Shown in pieces: positions 1 through 6,261 of a DNA stretch of 6,261 bases; position 1 is the stretch's first letter, and the number at the start of each line of letters is the position of its first letter. Below the pieces are notes generated by a model that saw only the letters and a program-made list of their open reading frames with translations, ran no database searches and was not told the origin of the DNA. This stretch comes from Candidatus Omnitrophota bacterium. GTDB taxonomy: Bacteria; Omnitrophota; Gorgyraeia; Gygaellales; Profunditerraquicolaceae. Position numbers and translations under genes: made by a program. The stretch covers positions 1-6,261 of the forward strand of contig JAHKBC010000211.1 of NCBI GenBank assembly GCA_018825725.1. The letters are read 5' to 3'.

Positions 1-1
1 A

Positions 2-17
2 CCCTGATAAACCAGGG
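2..17 (-). other. Short hairpin at the left edge
   Basis: CCCTG (2-6) and CAGGG (13-17) can pair around a six-base loop. The minus-strand RNA reads CCCTG, GTTTAT, CAGGG, then T at the window end. It could be a terminator hairpin or part of a leader RNA from the promoter at 59-87, but the sequence that would show a U-tract is outside the window. Confidence 0.25.
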
Positions 18-58
18 GCTGAGTTAGCGACCAGAGCACATTAATCTAAAACGCAATA

Positions 59-87
59 ATTATACCCGTATTTTATCCGGCTGTAAA
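59..87 (-). promoter_or_regulatory. Near-consensus sigma70-type promoter directed out of the window
   Basis: On the minus strand, TTTACA (87-82) and TATAAT (64-59) are separated by exactly 17 bases, matching 11 of 12 consensus positions. Transcription would begin near 52 and run off the left edge. It begins just after the TAG at 101 of the last operon gene, so it would separately transcribe whatever lies downstream. The AT-rich context makes chance matches more likely, but the spacing and fit are unusually good. Confidence 0.5.
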
Positions 88-100
88 GCATGAATTTAAA

Positions 101-2281
101 CTAAGCTAAATTAATAAAAGTATAGCATATGTGAATAAGAGTCAGTAACTTCCTGGAGAACAACCGGGATCTATTATAGGAAGAATAAATAATATTAATA
201 AATTTATTATAATCCGCGGCAAACTGGCAAGAGTCCTGGGCATAAAAAACATGTGTGCTATATTTTGCCTCTTCAAATACTAAAGTAATCTCACGGAGCA
301 ACTCGCTTTTTAGGCAATATTTCTTATCCACTAATGCGGCAAACTCCAGGTGCGCAGTAAATTGATCATGTCTTATCCCGTGGATACTTAACAATTTAAT
401 CAGGTTAGCGTATAACTCAATTATAAATTCTCGCGGCTGGCGAGAGAGAGAAATAACCTTTTTCATCAGCCGTTTCACAAGAAAGTAGCATATCAAAAGA
501 TAAAACAATATAATTAAAAAAACGAAAAAAAGAAACTTTAATACTAAATATAATAACCAGAATTTAACAGGCAAAATCATAACCTGCGCAGGCAGGCTTT
601 TAACATCCCCGTATTCAGCATGAACTTTAGTTTCTCCGTTTTTAACAGGAATAATCCTGCCTTTGTCTATTTTTATCAACCGATTGTTCTCTATAACCCA
701 GGCAGCCTTAGAAGTCATATCTTCTACGGAATCATCGGAGAAATACCCGGTTGCTTCTAAATGTTTATTTTTATCGTTATGTTTGATTTCCTGGGTCTGG
801 GGAGTAACTTTCAAAGAAATCAAGCGCGCTTTATCAATAATCAATACACATGGTTTGCTTTTAAGCAAGCCATACGAAACATAAACTTCAGTCTGACCGA
901 GTGATTTTGTATTCACCTGGCCCTTTTCAACAGCGGCATATTCAGCATCTGTAACTTCCCAGCGCGAAAAACTAGTAATATCTTCCTCACCCCCCTCATG
1001 CCTAATACCTACAGCCTTAAGCGCGCCACTCTCGCCTAGTGGAATTGTTAAATTTTCAGGCATAATCTTAACTTCTCGAAACCTCCCTAAAGCAACTCCT
1101 GAATTCTGCCTTCTATCCTTAATATTCTTAAGGTTATTCTTCGCATCTTTTAATGCATCCCGGCTTACAGTTTGTGGAGGGATCCGGGTATTAGTTTCAG
1201 CCACTGCCATATTAGGATTAACCGATATTTTAAATGGTAGGCTTAAAATACCGTCACTTTCTGCAATCAATTCAGCAATGCCCGGGGAAACAGTAAGCCA
1301 TCCTAAAGGTTCTTCTCGATTTAAAATTTTGCTACCTTTAACACTCCACTTAACTTTTAACGTCAAATCCTCTACTCTATTATCATAAAATGTGCCATAG
1401 GCTCTAGGATAAATCTCGGTCCCTAATCCCACGCTGATACTGCCTGGGACAATCATAATATGTTTCAACCCCTTGGCCTTGGTAACCTTATTCCTGCTAA
1501 CCTCAACTTCCTGAGGATAGCTCTGCAGGTTTTTAGTTGCACTGAATATCCTGTATATTCCGTGAGCAGGAAAGTAAAATCTATTATTCCTGGCTTGTGT
1601 ACTTTTGTTTTCTGTTACATCAATTTTAAACCACTGTACTTCCTGGCTAATATCTCTAACTCTAATTAATTTCTGGCTATAAGAAGTACCCAGGGCTATA
1701 AAATTAATATTGGACTCCATTTCAGCTTTCGGTTTAAACGGAAGAATATCTATGGCTATCAGCTCTTCTTTGCCTTTATCCTGATGTATAGCTGGCTCCA
1801 CCCTTACCTCTGAAGGATTACTATAGGAATTTCCGTAACGCATAAATACCTGATAGTTTCCGTGATATTTGGGAATTAAGGTAGCCGGGCTAAGAATGGA
1901 GAAATTTCCAGGGTGGCTCAAATATAATTCAGCAGTTTGAGTCACATCTTTTATATGTGAATCCGGTAGAATGGCAATTAGTTTAAACTCGAGAGTTTTG
2001 CCAACCGTAGCGCTAATCTGCTCAGGAATAAGCTTCAATGATGTTGGATCAGCAAAATAAATATAAAACTTCTCTCCTCTTTGATAATACCAGATGTCTT
2101 TCTTTACCAGAGCCGGCATTCCGTATTTATTAAACGCTTCTTCCCTGGTTATGCCAATCACAACCTTTCCTTCGGGTAAAATCAGTTCCTGATAATTATC
2201 CTTAGCCCAGGCTTTTAGAAATAAAAAGTTAAAGACTAACCAAAAGATAACTGCAGCCCTAATCAAGGTATTATTCTTCAT
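101..2281 (-). CDS. Exported Ig-like (BIG2-type) repeat protein with BamE-like N-terminal segment, membrane helix and DUF4129-like cytoplasmic tail
   Basis: A 726-residue protein. Residues 1-26 are a signal peptide (hydrophobic core, AWA before the likely cleavage). Residues about 38-76 look like a SmpA/OmlA (BamE) segment: VIGITREEAFNKYGMP, then WYYQRG and FYIYF. About five Ig-like modules follow, near 80-162, 174-262, 271-355, 400-483 and 485-570, several ending in a strand like VYVSYGLLKSKPCVLII. A charged, probably helical linker (360-398) separates modules three and four. A hydrophobic stretch at 572-602 ends in KRLMKK, so the tail is cytoplasmic. Residues about 616-699 fit DUF4129 (LYANLIKLLSIHGI, FTAHLEFA, FEEAKYSTHVF), the usual C-terminal domain of TgpA-like transglutaminases. 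The start overlaps the previous stop as ATGA, with a weak AAGGT upstream. A BatD-like protein is the main alternative, but the tail fits DUF4129 better. Binding or structural function is inferred. Confidence 0.88.
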   Translation of the reverse strand: MKNNTLIRAAVIFWLVFNFLFLKAWAKDNYQELILPEGKVVIGITREEAFNKYGMPALVKKDIWYYQRGEKFYIYFADPTSLKLIPEQISATVGKTLEFKLIAILPDSHIKDVTQTAELYLSHPGNFSILSPATLIPKYHGNYQVFMRYGNSYSNPSEVRVEPAIHQDKGKEELIAIDILPFKPKAEMESNINFIALGTSYSQKLIRVRDISQEVQWFKIDVTENKSTQARNNRFYFPAHGIYRIFSATKNLQSYPQEVEVSRNKVTKAKGLKHIMIVPGSISVGLGTEIYPRAYGTFYDNRVEDLTLKVKWSVKGSKILNREEPLGWLTVSPGIAELIAESDGILSLPFKISVNPNMAVAETNTRIPPQTVSRDALKDAKNNLKNIKDRRQNSGVALGRFREVKIMPENLTIPLGESGALKAVGIRHEGGEEDITSFSRWEVTDAEYAAVEKGQVNTKSLGQTEVYVSYGLLKSKPCVLIIDKARLISLKVTPQTQEIKHNDKNKHLEATGYFSDDSVEDMTSKAAWVIENNRLIKIDKGRIIPVKNGETKVHAEYGDVKSLPAQVMILPVKFWLLYLVLKFLFFVFLIILFYLLICYFLVKRLMKKVISLSRQPREFIIELYANLIKLLSIHGIRHDQFTAHLEFAALVDKKYCLKSELLREITLVFEEAKYSTHVFYAQDSCQFAADYNKFINIIYSSYNRSRLFSRKLLTLIHICYTFINLA

Positions 2282-4950
2282 TCGAGTTTAACCTTAATGC
2301 TTTCATATACCCTATCGGGTATTTCCTCTAAAACCCTTATCATTGATTTTCTACTTTCAATACCTTTATACCTGGCATATATATAAGCAGTGCCCAGCTT
2401 TATGGCTATAGCCCTGCCCAGCGGGTCAATTGAAATTATGGCTGGTTCAGAAGAATACCAATCTAAGTCTAGAGTAACATCTCTTACAACTTTATCCAGG
2501 CCAACAATATAACCTTTAAAGTATAAAATAAAACCAACAGGACATACTGCCTGATTTGGTACGAGAAACAAGGCATCATCTTTATTCATCTTTCCTTCAT
2601 CCTCAATCTTGAGATTAGAACTAGATTCCAACTCCTGACTCACATCCTGGGCAAATATGCCGGATTCATTCTTACCGATCAAAGAATCGACAAAGTCCGC
2701 CATCTCTTCAAGGCTTCTGCTTTGCTCAATCTGGGTAGCGCTACTATTAAACTTATTACGCAATTCAAAATCCTGCTGCGCTTGCATAAATTTCCGCTTC
2801 AACTCAAATTGTTTCTGGATGATTTCCTTAATTCTCCTGGATTCATCTTCAAACCCTGAGCGCCCCAATTCTTCAAGTTCCCTTTCTATTTCAGAATGTA
2901 TATCACTTAGCCTGGGCTGGTTATCAGAAGAATTTAGTTCCTGGGTAAGCTCAAGAAGGCTTTCTTTGGGTTTATCCGGCAGAAAACTGCCGTCTAGAAA
3001 ATCGCTTACCTGCTCCTGATAAGACTTATCCGCACTAGCTGATTCTTTACTTGATTGCCTAAATATACTTAGCATCTTTACCAAGATATCTTGAATTTGA
3101 CTAATATCTTCAGCCTCCTGATGTAAGGTATCAGAATTATCCTTATCAATAAAACCTTGGTTTAACATCTTATTAATTAAGCCTTCTATCTTTGCTAACC
3201 GCGCCTGGTTTTTTATAGGACTTTTATCCTTGGCTATATTATCTACTTCTTTAGCCAGCTCTCTTGACTCAGGAGCTAAATTACCAACTAATCCACCCTT
3301 AATGCGGTCAATAGCTTTACTTTGAAAAAAACCTACCTCCTTAGTAAGCAATTCCGTTAATCCCGATGAATTAACTAATTCAGGATATTTTCTTGCGGCT
3401 TCCATAATTCCCGAAACTGCGCGGATGAAATCACGGGTATCGATAATTTTGCCTAAACCATCCAAGCTTAACCTCAAATCATTAAGCTCGTCTTCAGGGA
3501 TACCGGCGCCGCTTAACTCCCTGTCTATCTCACTGGCTTTTCTCAACTCGGCAATCTCGGATTTATGTTCGCAAATCTTGGCGACATCATCTAAGATGCT
3601 GCTTAATGAGCTTGAGGCTTTCTCTTTGTGTATTACCAAACTGTTCTTTAAATCCGAGATAACTTCCGAAGATAAAGCGGCTTCCGCTGCATCAAGAATC
3701 TCCTGCGCTAACTTCCTTTCTTCATTTGCCAATGAGTTAATATTGCTTCTGGCAGACTTGGAAAGTTCATAGGCCCCTTGAAAATTCTTCAACTCCAGAA
3801 AATCTCGTGTCAAATTATTAAATTCTATCCTTCGGGAAGCGGATAACTTTGATTTATCAATACGTTCTTGCAGCTTATCTTTATATAAAGATAACTCTTC
3901 GACAGATTTACTATCGTCTAATTTGTTCAATAGCTGCGACATGGCTGAGCGCTCAATAAAGCCTACGCCTTCCTCTGAAAGAAGTTTTGCCATAGCCTCT
4001 TTTTTATTCGAGATTCTGTTGGCTACCTTCTGACTTATAAAATTATCTACAAGCTCATCTAAATTATTTATTTCTTTGCCTAAACCAGGCTTACTCATGC
4101 GGCGCATAACCCTATTCTTAGCCTGCTCCAGCTCTTTAAGGTCATCTCCAGCGCTTAATAATTCGTTAAGCGAAAGCTCCAGAGACATTCGGCCTTCGTC
4201 GTAATCACTATTCTTAAGACTAAGGCCTTCAATAGCCTCCCTGACCATTTCTTGGGCATCCTGCTTTCCGGGTAAAGACTGTGCTTCTCTACCCGTGCCC
4301 ACACCCCCTAATGTTTTTAAGAATACACCCTTCGTGTCCGCAGGCTTTAAAACAAATAGCCCGAACAGAAGTAAGGTCAGATACATTATTAATAAGATAA
4401 TAACCGTTAAAAATAAGTGAACAGGGTAATTCTTTTTACTGCGATCTTTATATACATTAAAAAGTCCGTAAAATTTGAGCCTTAGTATTATTATCCAGAA
4501 TGTAAGATAACTTGCGACAACCACTCCTGACATATTCGCAGCCAAAGTGACAACAGCCATGTGGCTAAAAATCAGCGGTATTGTTAATGCTTGAATGTAG
4601 TTTAGAAATTCCGGACGGAAGATTTGTAAGGCAAAGATTATAATCACCAAGTAAAGAGCTCTTATAAAAATAAGCACCACATCTTCATACAAAAGCGTGG
4701 ATTTGATTACTGTCAATATAGTATAGGCGGCAACACAAACAAATCCTAAAAAGATAAAGATTCTGATTATTCGAGAGAATTTGTCCTGAAGGATTAGGCT
4801 AACAAAAACAGAAACCGACATACCTATAACAGAAAACTTCCAAAATAAATATTCCAGATTCCTGAATACTATGAATATAGAGAAAATCGCGAGGCAGGTT
4901 AGTATGACTTCAGTAAAGAAAGGAGCGTTTTTAACCTTTGTATTATCCAT
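2278..4950 (-). CDS. Polytopic membrane protein with TgpA-like N-terminus, long helical extracytoplasmic region and C-terminal Ig-like module; no transglutaminase core
   Basis: With the ATG at 4950 the product has 890 residues. Seven hydrophobic segments lie near residues 12-29, 32-54, 61-83, 89-110, 117-138, 140-157 and 177-201. Positive charge sits in alternate loops (QDKFSR, RPEF and a strongly basic KDRSKK loop), placing the N-terminus inside and everything after helix seven outside. This resembles the N-terminal membrane domain of TgpA-like proteins (DUF3488) by layout and neighbours rather than by a diagnostic motif. Residues about 222-790 are charged, Glu/Lys/Leu/Ser-rich and predicted mostly helical or coiled coil. 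Residues about 794-875 form a BIG2-like module (LDWYSSEPAIISID, LGTAYIYARYKG). No Cys-His-Asp transglutaminase motifs are seen. The start overlaps the DUF58 stop by 8 bases. An ATG at 5007 has GGAG seven bases upstream and would add 19 residues, but overlaps DUF58 by 65 bases. Existence is certain; function is unknown. Confidence 0.88.
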   Translation of the reverse strand: MDNTKVKNAPFFTEVILTCLAIFSIFIVFRNLEYLFWKFSVIGMSVSVFVSLILQDKFSRIIRIFIFLGFVCVAAYTILTVIKSTLLYEDVVLIFIRALYLVIIIFALQIFRPEFLNYIQALTIPLIFSHMAVVTLAANMSGVVVASYLTFWIIILRLKFYGLFNVYKDRSKKNYPVHLFLTVIILLIMYLTLLLFGLFVLKPADTKGVFLKTLGGVGTGREAQSLPGKQDAQEMVREAIEGLSLKNSDYDEGRMSLELSLNELLSAGDDLKELEQAKNRVMRRMSKPGLGKEINNLDELVDNFISQKVANRISNKKEAMAKLLSEEGVGFIERSAMSQLLNKLDDSKSVEELSLYKDKLQERIDKSKLSASRRIEFNNLTRDFLELKNFQGAYELSKSARSNINSLANEERKLAQEILDAAEAALSSEVISDLKNSLVIHKEKASSSLSSILDDVAKICEHKSEIAELRKASEIDRELSGAGIPEDELNDLRLSLDGLGKIIDTRDFIRAVSGIMEAARKYPELVNSSGLTELLTKEVGFFQSKAIDRIKGGLVGNLAPESRELAKEVDNIAKDKSPIKNQARLAKIEGLINKMLNQGFIDKDNSDTLHQEAEDISQIQDILVKMLSIFRQSSKESASADKSYQEQVSDFLDGSFLPDKPKESLLELTQELNSSDNQPRLSDIHSEIERELEELGRSGFEDESRRIKEIIQKQFELKRKFMQAQQDFELRNKFNSSATQIEQSRSLEEMADFVDSLIGKNESGIFAQDVSQELESSSNLKIEDEGKMNKDDALFLVPNQAVCPVGFILYFKGYIVGLDKVVRDVTLDLDWYSSEPAIISIDPLGRAIAIKLGTAYIYARYKGIESRKSMIRVLEEIPDRVYESIKVKLE

Positions 4951-5980
4951 AGGGGCTAAACAGTTCTTCCCAATTAATACCGCGGTAAACATATACGGGC
5001 CTGACATTGTTCAGCTCCGGAATCAAAGAACTCTTTTCGGCTAATCCTTCACCTATTCTTGCTTCTGGATGAAAGGTATGAGTCAATAATATAACCGGAA
5101 TAAAGGATATATTTCTAGCCGATAAAGAGATTATTTGAGATAAGTAAACTATATCCTGATCAGTCAATACAGTGAGCAGGGTTGAATCGTCGCTAATACG
5201 ATGGGAAAAACTTTCAAAAACCTCTCCTAACCCGATTTTACTTTCGGGGCGGGCAATAGACAAAAATCTAAAAATATCCTCCAGATGATCCATTCCTCTA
5301 TTAAAAGGTAGATGAACTATCTCCTCGGCATGCGCAATAACCTCAACCGAAACATCCCTGGTTAAAAGATACTTAGCAATAGATGCAACAATTTTTATCA
5401 TGTATTCTGCGACGGACTCCTTACCGTAACCAAAATTATTCTCATTAGATAAGTTGAATAATATAGTTACTCTATAAAAACTCTGGCGCTGATATTGCTT
5501 TACAATCAATGAATTTTTTTTGGCTGAAAGAGCCCAGTGAATCCTTTTGATGGGATCTCCGGGCTTATATTCCCGCACTCCAAAAAAATCATCATCATCA
5601 CCGCTTATCCTGGTCGTTTCTATGCCAAACCAGGGAAGAATACCTTTAGAGAGGCTCGGGAATTTGAGAATATTAAACGCCTTCGGGTAAACATGCACTT
5701 CGGAATAAATATTAAAAGTCTTTTTTATAAAAAATAAACCCAGGGGATCAAAGAAATAGATACACATTGGGCCAATCCTGTATTTTCCCCTCAAGGGACA
5801 GATGCAATTATACAGAATTACAGTGGTAGATTTAGCCTTAAAAAAATCTATTAAAACAGTATTATTCTTATTAGAATCTTCGGCGCAGGAAAGGTAATCC
5901 GTTAATACCAGATTAAAAAGCGGAATAACACTTTTAATTTTTATCTCGGTAGTTATATGGAGCGTATCCTCTTCATCCAC
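4943..5980 (-). CDS. DUF58 family protein (MoxR-associated, vWA-like), main open frame; true N-terminus lies further upstream
   Basis: The family signature is clear. FGVREYKPGDPIKRIHWA at residues 133-150 is the DUF58 hallmark, followed by SAKKNSLIVKQY. Upstream are RGKYRIGP (64-71) and DPLGLF (78-83), the usual 'RRG.y.lGP...DPfGLF' region. A vWA-like beta/alpha core follows, with strands near 171-178 (VTILFNLS) and 266-275 (STLLTVLTDQ). DUF58 proteins are cytoplasmic domains anchored by two N-terminal helices and work with MoxR AAA+ ATPases, probably in assembling or activating envelope or secreted proteins; the exact activity is unknown. The GTG at 5980 is the first usable start but is almost certainly an internal valine, because the frame continues upstream through two membrane helices (next entry). 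The first MIDAS-type motif is degenerate: NLSNE replaces DxSxS. The TAA stop overlaps the next gene in ATGGATAA, implying coupling. The family assignment is secure; the start is not. Confidence 0.92.
   Translation of the reverse strand: MDEEDTLHITTEIKIKSVIPLFNLVLTDYLSCAEDSNKNNTVLIDFFKAKSTTVILYNCICPLRGKYRIGPMCIYFFDPLGLFFIKKTFNIYSEVHVYPKAFNILKFPSLSKGILPWFGIETTRISGDDDDFFGVREYKPGDPIKRIHWALSAKKNSLIVKQYQRQSFYRVTILFNLSNENNFGYGKESVAEYMIKIVASIAKYLLTRDVSVEVIAHAEEIVHLPFNRGMDHLEDIFRFLSIARPESKIGLGEVFESFSHRISDDSTLLTVLTDQDIVYLSQIISLSARNISFIPVILLTHTFHPEARIGEGLAEKSSLIPELNNVRPVYVYRGINWEELFSPYG
5008..5018 (-). promoter_or_regulatory. Ribosome-binding-like GGAG ahead of an alternative start at 5007
   Basis: GGAG (5018-5015) stands seven bases upstream of ATG 5007-5005, good spacing for initiation. 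Use of this start would lengthen the polytopic protein by 19 residues and overlap DUF58 by 65 bases. The bases also encode PELNN in DUF58, so the motif may be coincidental. The short-overlap start at 4950 lacks a well-placed Shine-Dalgarno and would rely on coupling. Confidence 0.3.
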
Positions 5981-6242
5981 CTTAGACTGTGCTTTGCGGG
6001 TAATAGAAATACCTGACCCCAGGCACTCCAGACAAATCCAGAATAAATTAATTAACGTAAAAACAATTGTAAACCAAAAAAGGAAAAAGAAGCCGGGCAG
6101 GTTATTCTTTAGTCCGATGACAAGGCTGGCTGTGGTTATTACAAAAACAAGTATCCATTTTTTTATAAATATTTTTACCCAGTTCTTTTTAGAGAATGGG
6201 CAATCGGGCCAGGAATATTTGTCATTTTTTTATTGCTGGCAT
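5981..6242 (-). other. 5' coding extension of the DUF58 gene: two membrane helices, no in-frame start, probable frameshift
   Basis: In the frame of the DUF58 gene, codons run without a stop from 5981 back to 6229 (TAA at 6232-6230). The translation has a basic stretch (SKKNWVKIFIKKW), a hydrophobic helix (WILVFVITTASLVIGL), a short loop (KNNLPG), a second helix (FFFLFWFTIVFTLINLFWI) and then RKAQSKVDEE leading into the domain. This is the usual DUF58 N-terminal layout, so it is coding. No ATG, GTG or TTG is in frame. Two repairs are possible. Removing one A from the A7 run (minus strand, 6231-6225) joins the frame to ATG 6242-6240, which has AAAGG four bases upstream and forms TGATG with a stop at 6244-6242. 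Adding one A to the A5 run (6190-6186) joins it to ATG 6225-6223, which forms ATGA with a stop at 6224-6222. I cannot tell a sequencing error, a real mutation, slippage or a non-canonical start apart. Confidence 0.75.
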
Positions 6243-6261
6243 CAAGCCTTTATCTTTATAG
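6222..6261 (-). CDS. Possible 3' end of an upstream gene, cut by the window edge
   Basis: Only about 13 codons are visible. One minus-strand frame is open from the edge to TGA at 6224-6222 and would encode a tail ending GLMPAIKK. Another frame ends at TGA 6244-6242 with a tail IKIKA, overlapping an ATG as TGATG. Either could be the end of the preceding gene. From the usual order around DUF58 genes, a MoxR-type AAA+ ATPase would be expected here, but nothing in these few residues identifies it; that is inference from context only. Confidence 0.3.
   Translation of the reverse strand, partial: YKDKGLMPAIKK

Noticed and set aside
1..80. Plus-strand GGGGCTGAGTTAGCGACCAG, reminiscent of the start of a tRNA with a D-arm.
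   Set aside because: No T-arm (GGTTCGAATCC-like) follows, and the acceptor and anticodon stems do not pair.
101..2281. BatD-like protein (signal peptide, beta-sandwich domains, C-terminal membrane helix).
   Set aside because: The general layout is similar, but the tail (FEEAKYSTHVF, LYANLIKLL) fits DUF4129 better, and no BatA, BatB or BatC-like genes are seen. Kept only as an alternative.
2657..3019. Plus-strand open frames (also 663-884, 1460-1669, 3425-3772 and 5537-5737).
   Set aside because: They lie opposite well-supported minus-strand genes, are Ser/Leu-rich as expected for antisense shadows, and show no domain.
2278..4950. Transglutaminase domain expected from the operon type.
   Set aside because: No G.C..fA, HAW or GW...DPT-like motifs are found, and the region where the domain should be is charged helical sequence.
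5584..5601. ATC triplet run giving DDDD before the DUF58 signature.
   Set aside because: The stretch sits where family members commonly have acidic or glycine residues before the FxxxREY motif, and is too short to be a meaningful repeat.
6222..6261. Naming the upstream fragment MoxR.
   Set aside because: Only about 13 residues are visible and none is diagnostic; gene order alone is not enough.

Overview
This is an AT-rich bacterial window with one tightly packed operon, all on the minus strand, so transcription runs from high to low coordinates. The order is: the last codons of an unidentified gene at the right edge, a DUF58 protein, a large polytopic membrane protein with a long helical extracytoplasmic domain, and a secreted or anchored protein built of Ig-like (BIG2-type) modules. 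Junctions overlap by a few bases (ATGGATAA at 4943-4950, ATGA at 2278-2281), which suggests translational coupling and a shared function. About 100 bases at the left edge lie beyond the operon.

DUF58 proteins are usually encoded between a MoxR AAA+ ATPase and a TgpA-like membrane transglutaminase (N-terminal helices, extracytoplasmic transglutaminase core, one helix, cytoplasmic DUF4129). Here the third component looks split in two and remodelled. The 890-residue protein has the seven N-terminal helices, then about 570 residues of charged helix and one Ig-like module. The 726-residue protein has a signal peptide, a BamE-like segment, about five Ig-like modules, a membrane segment and a DUF4129-like tail. 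No transglutaminase Cys-His-Asp core is visible in either. My reading, partly inference, is a MoxR/DUF58-type envelope system whose enzymatic domain was replaced by structural or binding domains.

The DUF58 gene has a problem at its 5' end. The usable GTG start at 5980 falls inside the conserved domain. The same frame continues upstream through two obvious membrane helices to about 6229 without any ATG, GTG or TTG. A one-base indel in a homopolymer (A7 at 6225-6231 or A5 at 6186-6190) would join it to a normal start overlapping the upstream gene.

The left edge holds a near-consensus sigma70-type promoter (TTTACA, 17 bases, TATAAT) pointing out of the window, and a small hairpin. The host is not identifiable from this window. 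A BamE-like segment hints at a diderm, and an uncultured lineage such as Omnitrophota is only a guess.
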